Below, piece after piece: positions 31,315 through 38,772 of a DNA stretch of 64,000 bases. Under the pieces are notes generated by a model. It was given only the letters and a program-made list of their open reading frames with translations, was not told the DNA's origin and did no database searches. The stretch lies in NCBI GenBank assembly GCA_016716275.1, contig JADJWR010000003.1, positions 124,001 to 188,000 of the forward strand. The letters are read 5' to 3'. Position 1 is the first letter of the stretch, and every line of letters starts with the position of its first letter. The DNA is from Burkholderiales bacterium. Its GTDB lineage: Bacteria; Pseudomonadota; Gammaproteobacteria; Burkholderiales; Burkholderiaceae_F. The translations under genes and the position numbers were made by a program.

Positions 31315-31639
31315 ATCGCCTCCATTGAAAGACATCAAAGGACTGATAACGCCCACGAACTGCGGGTGCGCGAGCCGCATTTGCCGGACCGCACTACAGC
31401 GGGTTGCGAGCGAGGGATGACAGGATAGGAACGCGACCGGCGGACGACAAGGCGCTTTCAAGGCGCAGCAGAAAACCTCGCCCGGTGTGTGGACAAATTG
31501 CCGGCGCCCGTCAATCGCTGCGTACCAGGCGCGCACGCGGGCGCCGCTTTCCTCGGCTCCACACGTCTGTCTTGACGCAGGCGAACGGCTGGTGTGCTGT
31601 GTGGATCGGTAATTCGATAAGCAGAACGGGTCCGTCAGG
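31315..31639. other. Intergenic stretch before element copy 1
   Basis: No supported gene. Base composition is mixed and there are no long repeats until about 31640, where homology to the second element copy begins. Confidence 0.5.
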
Positions 31640-31915
31640 ATGGGGTCGATTGCGCCAGTTCGCGGCCCGACCAAGCTGACGCCGGAACCGCGTCTGCGAT
31701 TGTCCGGCGCCGCCAATCGTTGAACGTCGGCTTCGCGGATTGCGCTACCGCGTGCACGACGTCGAGCGGTGTCAGTTGTACCTCGATGACCCATCGTAGC
31801 CCGTGTCAGCTCAAGAGCGCGCGGGCGCCACAATGCGACCGGTACGCCTCGTTGACCAGATCGCTCGATGACCGGCGCCTGCCAGCGCGCAGTCCCGCCG
31901 CGTAGATTTCGATGC

Positions 31916-32405
31916 TCAGTGCGAGCACACGGCCATGATGGTTCGCAGCAGGTGGGACGGACTGTCGTATCTGATTGCGCCGCATGGCGTCTCCGCTAGG
32001 CTAGGCGCAGCGACAGCTCGACCGGATCCGTCGTGCCACCGTGATCGCGGTAGACGCCGACCGAGAGCGCGAATTCTTTGATCGTGCCCGGCACGCTGCG
32101 GTTGGCGCTCTTCGCGATTTCTGCCTGCGCCATGGCCGCCACCGCGGCTTCGATCAACCGCGGTTCGACGTCGTGCCGCGCGAGCACCTGCGCCACTGGG
32201 GGATCGGTCCGCTCGAGCAGGCTGTCCGGCGCGGCCAGCGGCAGGATTACCGGCAGCAGCGTTCGCCAATTGACCAGAAGTGCGAGCTGGAACTTCCAGA
32301 ACAGCGCTGTCGCATGCCAATCGCCCAGCATCGTCGTCTCCGGTTGCCGATGCGCCGACGGCGGCCGCTTCAGGCCGTTTCGAAGCTTGGCCGTGCAGTG
32401 AAGGC
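31916..32405 (-). pseudogene. DUF6933 family protein, frameshifted
   Basis: Reading leftward, LHCTAKL, LGDWHATALFW, LALLVNWRTLLPVILPLA, VAQVLARHDV, AKSANRSVPGTIKEFA and LSLRLA follow the DUF6933 order. A five-base tandem duplication (GCTAG twice, 31995-32004) then causes a stop, and the expected end AETPCGAIRYDSPSHLL continues in another frame to 31916. No ATG, GTG or TTG start lies before LHCTAKL in frame. Family function unknown. Confidence 0.7.
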
Positions 32406-32667
32406 TGAACGTCGTCGGATCTGTTTTGCCCCTTCGATGAGGTCGATCGGATCAGGACAATTCTGACGGTGATGGCGACCGTCACGCATGGTCCTACCGT
32501 GCTCTGCAGGGCCGTGACGCGGCTCATTCCGGGGCGATTGACGCGGCGCTGGCTCCTCTGTTTGCCCATTCCGAATGATGGCGTTGCCCCGGTCAGGCAT
32601 CCCGCCGCGAACTCGGGCAACCGGCGCGGCGCCGCAGCGTCGCCCGGCCCAACTGAAGGAGCACATC

Positions 32668-33294
32668 ATGCAAGAGACGAACACTGCCGCCAACCCCAAC
32701 GTCCCGTGGAACAAGGGCAAGCTCGTTGGACAGAAGGCACCGTTCAAGCCCCAGGAAGTCTGGGCGATCCGGGTCCGCCTGCAGATGGAGCACCGCGCGC
32801 TGGAACTAGCGCTTTTCGACCTCGGGATCGACAGCAAGCTGCGTGCCTGCGATCTGGTGAAGCTGCGCGTGCGTGACGTCTGTCACGGCGACCGGGTGGC
32901 CAGCCGGGCGACCGTCCTGCAGCAGAAGACGCAGCGGCCGGTCCAGTTCGAGATCTCGCCGGCAACCCGGGAGGCGGTCGAGGTCTGGATTCGCAAGGCC
33001 GGCCTGAAGTCCGATGATTACCTGTTCCCGAGCCGCGTACACCGCTCGCCCCACCTGGGCACCCGCCAGTACGCCCGCATCCTCGACGGCTGGGTGTCGT
33101 CTGTCGGGCTGGATCCGGCGGATTATGGGACGCACTCGATGCGGCGCACCAAGGCTTCGCTGATTTATCGTCGCACCAAGAACCTGAGGGCGGTACAGCT
33201 GCTGCTCGGCCACAGCAAGCTGGAGAGCACGGTCCGGTACCTCGGCATCGAGATCGACGACGCGCTCGAGTTGGCCGAGCAGACGGACGTCTGA
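32668..33294 (+). CDS. Tyrosine recombinase (small integrase)
   Basis: 208 aa, essentially a catalytic domain without the usual N-terminal arm-binding part. The active-site residues are Arg59 (KLRACDLVKLRV), a Lys in QQKTQRP, His156 and Arg159 (THSMRRTK), His182 (LLGHSKLEST) and the nucleophile Tyr191 (RYLGIE). AAGGAG precedes ATG at 32668. It probably moves the element or was captured by it. A broken paralogue is at 56415. Confidence 0.92.
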   Translation: MQETNTAANPNVPWNKGKLVGQKAPFKPQEVWAIRVRLQMEHRALELALFDLGIDSKLRACDLVKLRVRDVCHGDRVASRATVLQQKTQRPVQFEISPATREAVEVWIRKAGLKSDDYLFPSRVHRSPHLGTRQYARILDGWVSSVGLDPADYGTHSMRRTKASLIYRRTKNLRAVQLLLGHSKLESTVRYLGIEIDDALELAEQTDV

Positions 33295-33516
33295 CCCAGC
33301 TGCTGCGCTACGGAGCTACTGCGCCTGCTGGCCGGCAGGGGCACCGGCGATGAGAAGACCATGACGGGGGCGGGAACGAACAGCAGCTCTCCCTGCCCAG
33401 TGGAAATTCCGCCGTACGGACTGCAGCATCGGCGAGGTACGCGACATCAACCGTGTCTTGGTTGACTTCTCAAGGATGCTGCCGGCGACGATCGAGTGGG
33501 AGTAGGGGGGGAGCAT

Positions 33517-33552
33517 TCCCGAGCGATCGTTATCTATTGAGATCGCTCGGGA
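33517..33552. repeat. Perfect 12-bp inverted repeat
   Basis: TCCCGAGCGATC and GATCGCTCGGGA flank a 12-base AT-rich loop. It lies in the 432-base gap between the recombinase and the unknown gene, which otherwise has no gene. No T run follows, so it may be a recombination site or a two-way transcription stop. Confidence 0.75.
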
Positions 33553-33726
33553 GAGTAGGCTGCCACTCCGGTCTGTCTCCTGGGGCACGGAATTCCGCTG
33601 AATGGTGTCGGGGCGCATGCAGGGCCAGCCTCACGTTGATCTGCAAATCTGCGCGCGGCCCATTGCTCGGTTTGACTTCTGACGGCAATGCGCTCGAAAG
33701 TCAGCGCGGTATCTGCTGGGCTGGCT

Positions 33727-34917
33727 TCAGTACTGCCAGTAACTCGGTGCCTCCGGCTCCGGCGCATCCAGGATCGGGTCGCTGCGTCGCACGAGCGGAT
33801 CGAGCCAGTCCGCCTTGGCCTTGGCCCACTCGATCCACTGCTGCTTCTCGGGCGTGAGCTCGTCGTCGTGGCGTGCTCGATCCTCGACGGCGGCGATGAA
33901 CTCGCGCAACCGGTTCGCGCGCTGCAGCCGGCTCGCGTCGCGGAACAGGGCGTGCAACTGGCGACGTTCCTCGTTGCGCGCGCGTACTTGCGCTTCGTAT
34001 CGGGCGCGCGCTTCCTCGTAGGCCCTCTGTCGGCGCTCCTCTTCCTCCTCCTTCGCGCGTTTCGCTTCGGCCAGGCCGACGATGGCGGCGACGATGCCGT
34101 GCAGGCGCGAGTCGATGAGGCTGCGTTCCGTGTCGTTCCACTTCCGTGACGGCCACGATCCCACCGTGAGCGTCAGCCGTCCGGTGGGGTGCCAATCGAA
34201 CTGCGGGATGTTCGGATGCTCTCCCCGGTCACCCACGCGAAAGGAGTCGTAGTACCGGTCGCGCGCCCGCACCTCCGCGCGTGTCGGCGTGTGGCTGGTT
34301 CGCGTGACCTGCTCCACGATCGAGATCGTCAGCGTCGTGCCGCCGCCTACCAGGAGAGTCTGCCCCTTCTCCTCGTCCACCCGCGCCGTGAAGCCGCTGG
34401 GCTCGAGCGACTTGAGCAACGTGTCCATCAACCGCAGGGCGCGGTCGAGGGTGTTCCTCGTGACCTGCAGGTCGAGCACTTCCTTCGGCGCGCTTCGCAC
34501 GCCCGCCGGGTGATCCCAGCCGTCGCGCCGCTTCAAGCGCGCCGCTGCCGCGCGCACGAGCGGGTGCGGGTCGACGAGCTCGGCGGGGACCCTGACGGGC
34601 GACTGGCTCTCGCGGGTCTGTTGGAGGGCGTCACGGACGCGCGCGTGCATGGCCGCCTCCTGTTCGGATAGCGGTATCGGTCCGGCGAGATCGCGCGCGC
34701 CGGCGGGGAGGGCGGGCAGCGGCACCTTGGGGGTGGGGCGCCCGGCCTTGACCTTCGCCCAGTAGCCCCGCGGCGGCACCGGAATTCCGAGCTTCTTGCA
34801 GATCTTGACCAGGCCCACGTCGGACAGGCTGTAGCGGGGCGCGACGACCGTGACTGCGTCGGTCCAGACCTCTTCGTACAGCGCCTCCCGGCTGACGGGG
34901 GTGCCTCGGAGTCGCAT
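33727..34917 (-). CDS. Uncharacterised protein with N-terminal helix-turn-helix-like domain
   Basis: 396 aa. Residues 1-60 (SREALYEEVWTDAVTVVAPR, YSLSDVGLVKICKKLGIPVP, then PRGYWAKVKAG) recur at the start of unnamed proteins in mobile regions and look like a DNA-binding head. The middle has beta strands (RLTLTVGSWPSRKWNDTE). Residues 270-330 form a charged coiled coil (AKEEEEERRQRAYEEARARY). No catalytic motif seen. It is only in copy 1, replacing the 5' part of a nucleotidyltransferase gene kept in copy 2. A defence or regulatory role is speculation. Confidence 0.7.
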   Translation of the reverse strand: MRLRGTPVSREALYEEVWTDAVTVVAPRYSLSDVGLVKICKKLGIPVPPRGYWAKVKAGRPTPKVPLPALPAGARDLAGPIPLSEQEAAMHARVRDALQQTRESQSPVRVPAELVDPHPLVRAAAARLKRRDGWDHPAGVRSAPKEVLDLQVTRNTLDRALRLMDTLLKSLEPSGFTARVDEEKGQTLLVGGGTTLTISIVEQVTRTSHTPTRAEVRARDRYYDSFRVGDRGEHPNIPQFDWHPTGRLTLTVGSWPSRKWNDTERSLIDSRLHGIVAAIVGLAEAKRAKEEEEERRQRAYEEARARYEAQVRARNEERRQLHALFRDASRLQRANRLREFIAAVEDRARHDDELTPEKQQWIEWAKAKADWLDPLVRRSDPILDAPEPEAPSYWQY

Positions 34918-35194
34918 GGCATGTCTCCTCGTTCGGGCTGGAGCCCGTAGGCGACGGCGGCTCCTGGCAGTGTGCAGACTTGCTGTTCAGTGAATGTTTC
35001 CATACGACCGAAGATTCGGCATGGTGCGGATATTTACTGCACAGCAAACATAGGCGGTGGCCTGTCGGTGGCCGATGCTGCGATCGCGGACCTTGGCGCA
35101 CGCGTTGTCGGCGAGGACGCGAATCTCGTCACCATCGAGGCGAAGTCGGCGGGTGACCTGCTGTTCTGCGAGAGGGTCGGTGGTATCTTGTTCC
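34918..35194. other. Promoter gap of the unknown gene, with imperfect inverted repeat
   Basis: TGCTGTTCAGTGAAT (about 34980) and ATTTACTGCACAGCA (about 35032) are imperfect inverted copies around the likely leftward promoter. An open frame to the right (VADAAIADLGARVVGEDANL) is not recognised and is probably not a gene. Confidence 0.4.
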
Positions 35195-35300
35195 CAAGCG
35201 CCCGCCGGTCGTACCCGCGCACGCTGTCACTCTGGACGTCGACATCGTCGTCGCCATCCGCGGCTTCCTCATCGAGATTGCGCCAAGCCGTGCGCAACGA
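35195..35300 (+). pseudogene. Fragment of AbiEii-like nucleotidyltransferase
   Basis: Encodes RPPVVPAHAVTLDVDIVVAI, matching the catalytic region of AbiEii/AbiGii-type nucleotidyltransferases (Asp-x-Asp in DVDIVV). The upstream part and the remaining body are absent. A longer but also broken form is at 57102 in copy 2. Confidence 0.6.
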
Positions 35301-35353
35301 CCCAATCCGCGTCGACTGTCCACTTCCGCGCGGCATCGAAGATGCCAGCGGCT

Positions 35354-36658
35354 TCAGCCCTGCGCGGCGATTACGCGCGCGGGGTCGAGCTCGAAGCCCG
35401 GGTAGTTGAACGCCGGCGCCAGCCGCTCGCACTCGGCCTCCGAGGCACCGTGCTGCCGCAACACCGGCAGCCACCGTGCCGCCACCACGCCCTGCACCTG
35501 GTCGACGATCGCGCGCGCCTTTTCGAGCGAGAGCTTGAACTGCGCGTGCTCGGACAGCAGGTTTGCGCGGTTAGCGTAGCGGTTGAAGCGGCCGCAGGTC
35601 ATCGCGAGGTCGCGCTTGTCCTGGCTAAGTAACGGATTCGGCGTCAGGTCGTACGCGGGCGAGAGTTCCCAGTTTTCGGTCGGGGCGAGCAGCGCGTGGT
35701 TGCGCGGATGATCATCCGTGTTCGAGATGAGCGCGTTGAACACCATCCGCCGGTAGAGCTCGTGGAGATCTGCGGTCGGCCGTGCGCTGCGCCGGCGCAG
35801 TTCGTCGGCGAGCAGCAGGTAGGACCACTTGCCCCGATCGGCGGGCGTGTCCTCGGCGCCGAGCATCGTCAGTCCGCTCACCATGCGATGGCGCAGGTAG
35901 CCCTGGTCGGTGCGCGTGCGGTCGAATCGCTTCACCAGCAGCACGTCCTTGCCTGCCACCGTCTGGATGCGGCACGCCGCGGCGCGGATTCCGCACTCGA
36001 TCGCCAGGGCCGCCATCGCGCCTTCGACGCGGGCGTTGCTCCAGCGATCGCCGCGGTCGGGGAACTTCGCCAGCCAGAGACCTTCGCCGTCCTCGACGAC
36101 GTTCTTCGGCCGGGCGCCGCCCATCGAGGTGCCGGGGTGCAGCAGCTCGAACAGCTGCTCCGGGATGTCCCGCACGCCGGCGTGCTCCTGCTCGAGAAAG
36201 GCCTCGGCGGCGGCGAGCAGGGCTTCCAGCTGGACGACCTTGTTGAAGTTGCGCAGCGGACCCGGTGGCGTCTTGCCCCGCCCGAACGACAGCGCGCCAG
36301 CGCGATCCTCCGGCGAATGCAGCAGGTAGTCGACCTCGTTGAGATCGGCGCGACCCGTGTGCTTGTCGATGATGCGACGGCCCCACGCGTCAGGCGAAGC
36401 GTCGCGCAGCGCGCCGAAGATGCCCTTCAGGCGCACGGTGGTCACCCGGCGCGGGGTCAGCGGCAGCTCGTAAGGGTCGAGGGGCACCGCGTCCGGACGG
36501 GCGAGATAGGCCGGGTTGTAGACGAACGAGCCGGTCGCGACACCTTGCGGGAAGTCGAGCTCGTAGTAGCCCGCCGTCACGATTTCGAGCGACCGCGGCA
36601 GCTGCAGGTACACGTACGCCCGACGATCGCGATCGCGACGGTCAGAACTCGTCATCAT
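35354..36658 (-). CDS. hipA: HipA-family serine/threonine kinase toxin, copy 1
   Basis: 434 aa, the toxin of a type II toxin-antitoxin pair. The P-loop-like GGARPK (180-185), the catalytic ISNTDDHPRNH (311-321, with Asp316 and Asn320) and the metal-binding YDLTP (336-340) are all present. The N-terminal domain with ELPLTPR and GALRDASPDAWGR is typical. E. coli HipA phosphorylates glutamyl-tRNA synthetase and causes persistence. The start at 36658 (MMTSSDRR) lies inside the end of hipB (17-base overlap). It differs from copy 2 by only one residue noticed (Lys for Gln in LEKARAIVD). Confidence 0.93.
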   Translation of the reverse strand: MMTSSDRRDRDRRAYVYLQLPRSLEIVTAGYYELDFPQGVATGSFVYNPAYLARPDAVPLDPYELPLTPRRVTTVRLKGIFGALRDASPDAWGRRIIDKHTGRADLNEVDYLLHSPEDRAGALSFGRGKTPPGPLRNFNKVVQLEALLAAAEAFLEQEHAGVRDIPEQLFELLHPGTSMGGARPKNVVEDGEGLWLAKFPDRGDRWSNARVEGAMAALAIECGIRAAACRIQTVAGKDVLLVKRFDRTRTDQGYLRHRMVSGLTMLGAEDTPADRGKWSYLLLADELRRRSARPTADLHELYRRMVFNALISNTDDHPRNHALLAPTENWELSPAYDLTPNPLLSQDKRDLAMTCGRFNRYANRANLLSEHAQFKLSLEKARAIVDQVQGVVAARWLPVLRQHGASEAECERLAPAFNYPGFELDPARVIAAQG

Positions 36659-36986
36659 GTCTTGTCCTGCGGTGCGCCACGCGGCGCGGCTGGCGCGCGA
36701 TTTCGAGCTGTTTGCCGGTTTCGTCGCGATCCGGGTCGACGAACGAGTCGATCTCCGACTCCAGACCCATCGCCCAAAGGATCGCGAGGTACGCGCCCAG
36801 CCCGGTCTGCAGATTGCCTCCTTCGGCGGCACGGACGGTGTCGTAGCTGATGCCGGCCTTTGCCGCGAGCTCTCGCAGCGTCAGGCGTCGGCGCTTACGG
36901 GCGAGCGCCAGGCGCTCGCCGAGGCGAAGGGCACCATTGCGCACGGCGAAGGGCGCGGTCTCATTGAGTTGAAGCGGGCGGGGCAC
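36642..36986 (-). CDS. hipB: HipB-type antitoxin, copy 1
   Basis: 114 aa from a GTG at 36986, equivalent to the ATG of copy 2. A Cro/CI-type helix-turn-helix spans ALRLGERLALARKRRRLTLR and ELAAKAGISYDTVRAAE. The C-terminal tail is rich in Arg and Asp (RRVAHRRTRHDDEF). It should neutralise HipA and repress the pair. Upstream dyads are its likely operators. hipB precedes hipA, as in E. coli. Confidence 0.9.
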   Translation of the reverse strand: MPRPLQLNETAPFAVRNGALRLGERLALARKRRRLTLRELAAKAGISYDTVRAAEGGNLQTGLGAYLAILWAMGLESEIDSFVDPDRDETGKQLEIARQPRRVAHRRTRHDDEF

Positions 36987-37000
36987 GCTGAAACCAATCG

Positions 37001-37101
37001 GAAGCCGTTCTAGAAAGGCTTCAGTATGATTCAGAAAGCCAACTAACGCAAGCAAACAGGCCTACTGAAACCGATATTAAACAAAACAGGAACGGTTTCA
37101 G
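37001..37101 (-). promoter_or_regulatory. HipB operator region, copy 1
   Basis: Two dyads sit upstream of hipB: GAAGCC-N10-GGCTTC (37001-37022) and CTGAAACCG-N19-CGGTTTCAG (37065-37101). The half-site CTGAAxCC recurs in both, and the layout is kept in copy 2. HipB proteins bind multiple dyads and loop DNA. Confidence 0.7.
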
Positions 37102-37207
37102 CTATCCCCTGAGGTTGACCGGCCGTCGCATGCTTGACGCGCGGCGCCGCCGCCACGGCGGATCGGTCTGGGCGCTGCGGCCAAGTGCCTCTGAAGATCG
37201 CGATCGG

Positions 37208-37268
37208 CGCGAGCTTTCTTTTTATATTTGAATTTTAATACAGGTACAATTTAACTAATATAGGGTTC
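37208..37268 (+). promoter_or_regulatory. AT-rich promoter island before the ATPase operon
   Basis: A run of about 60 bases with very low GC (TTTTTATATTTGAATTTTAA then TACAGGTACAATTTAAC) in otherwise GC-rich DNA. TACAAT is a good -10 element. It is the only evident promoter for the ATPase-hsdRSM-primase operon and is deleted in copy 2. Confidence 0.55.
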
Positions 37269-37284
37269 CAGGTCAGATCTCAGC

Positions 37285-38772
37285 ATGAGAATCTCCAAGG
37301 AAGAGCTTGTTGCCGTCCTCGCTCAGTTCAACCCTTGGTGGCGGGGTGAGGCCATTGCCGATCTGCCCAAGTGGCGGCGGGCGGCCTTCCGCGAACTGCA
37401 CGGGTGGATGACGGCGCCGCCGGCACCCCGGGCGGTCATGCTCTCCGGCGCCCGGCAGATCGGCAAGACAACGCTGTTGCTGCAGGCGGTCGACGCACTG
37501 CTCGCTGCCTCCGTGCCTGCCGCCAACATTCTGTACGCCACCTTCGACCACCCGATCCTGAAGCTCGCCGGCATCGACGCCGTGATCGACGCCTGGCGCG
37601 AGCGCGAGCCCAAGGCCGACGGGCTGGAATACCTGTTCCTCGACGAAGCCCAGTTCATCCGCCAGAACGGCCAAGAGCTGGGCACTTGGGTCAAGCACCA
37701 GGTCGACTTCCGCAAGGACCGGCGCATCGCCTTCACCGGCTCCGCCATGCCGCTGGTGCAGGCCGAGCAGGAATCCGGCGTCGGCCGCTGGCACACGATC
37801 CGGCTGACCACGCTGTCGTTCTACGAGTACCTGCAGATCAAACGCCTGCAACTGCCCGAGTTGTCCAAGCTGCGCAGCCTGCGCGATCTGTTCGACTGGG
37901 CGCCGGCGGACTTCTACCGCGCGACCGACGTCGCCAGGGCCTACGTCGGCCACTTCCACGAGTACCTGGTGCGGGGCGGCTTTCCGCAGACCGCGCAGGT
38001 GGATAGCGTCACGCAGGCGCAGCGGCTGCTGCGCGAGGACATCATCGACAAGGTACTCAAGCGCGACATGACGGCGCTGTTCGGGGTACGCCGCGTGCTG
38101 GACCTGGAGCACATCTTCCTGTACCTGTGCATGCACGACGGCGGCCTGCTCGACATGGTGGACCTGTGCGCCAACCTGGAGGTCAAGCGCCCCACGGCGC
38201 AGAACTTCATCGAGCTGCTGGAAGCCACCCACCTGATCTACCGCCTGCCGCCCTACGGCTACGGCAAGGATGTGCTGCGCGCCCGCTTCAAGATCTACCT
38301 GGCCGATGCAGCCATCGCCCCGGCGGTGATGCTCAAGGGCAAGGCCATCCTGGAAGACGCGGCGGCGCTGGGCGTGGCCACCGAGACCGCCGTCTTCCAG
38401 CACCTATTCGCCCGCTACTACGCGCAGAACGTGCGGTTCTCTTACTGGTGCGGCAAACGCGACCACGAGGTCGATCTCGTCGCCGAAGTGGGCGGCGAGC
38501 TGATCCCCTTCGAGGTCAAGTACCGCGCCCAGCACACCGGCGCGCGCGAGCTGAAGGGTCTGATCGAGCTGTGCCAGGCCAAGCGCATCGCACGCGGCTA
38601 CGTCGTCACCAAGTCGCTGGACGACTTCGGGCCGATGCAGGGCTTGCCGTCGTCGGCGCCAGATGCGCCCCGCGGCGCGGCCCAGATCATGCGCATCCCG
38701 GCGCCGTTGCTGTGCTACTGGATGGGCGCCACAGAACTGCCGACGGACCAGGAACCGCGAGGCGCTGCATGA
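37285..38772 (+). CDS. AAA-type ATPase with DUF4143 domain
   Basis: 495 aa. Walker A GARQIGKTT (55-63), Walker B LEYLFLDEAQF and a sensor FTGSAMPL. The C-terminal DUF4143 part (SYWCGKRDHEVDLVAE, LIPFEVKYRAQ) keeps a D-x(n)-E-V-K pattern like a PD-(D/E)xK nuclease fold. Such proteins are common in islands and of unclear function. Its stop overlaps the hsdR start by ATGA, tying it to the restriction operon. An N-terminally truncated copy is at 59222. Confidence 0.88.
   Translation: MRISKEELVAVLAQFNPWWRGEAIADLPKWRRAAFRELHGWMTAPPAPRAVMLSGARQIGKTTLLLQAVDALLAASVPAANILYATFDHPILKLAGIDAVIDAWREREPKADGLEYLFLDEAQFIRQNGQELGTWVKHQVDFRKDRRIAFTGSAMPLVQAEQESGVGRWHTIRLTTLSFYEYLQIKRLQLPELSKLRSLRDLFDWAPADFYRATDVARAYVGHFHEYLVRGGFPQTAQVDSVTQAQRLLREDIIDKVLKRDMTALFGVRRVLDLEHIFLYLCMHDGGLLDMVDLCANLEVKRPTAQNFIELLEATHLIYRLPPYGYGKDVLRARFKIYLADAAIAPAVMLKGKAILEDAAALGVATETAVFQHLFARYYAQNVRFSYWCGKRDHEVDLVAEVGGELIPFEVKYRAQHTGARELKGLIELCQAKRIARGYVVTKSLDDFGPMQGLPSSAPDAPRGAAQIMRIPAPLLCYWMGATELPTDQEPRGAA

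Noticed and set aside
34972..35409. Rightward frame of 145 codons
   Set aside because: No recognisable family; it runs from a promoter gap through the toxin remnant into the end of hipA.
37128..37160. Possible attachment site at the hip/ATPase junction
   Set aside because: The GGCGCCGCCG similarity is short, GC-rich and explained as deletion microhomology.
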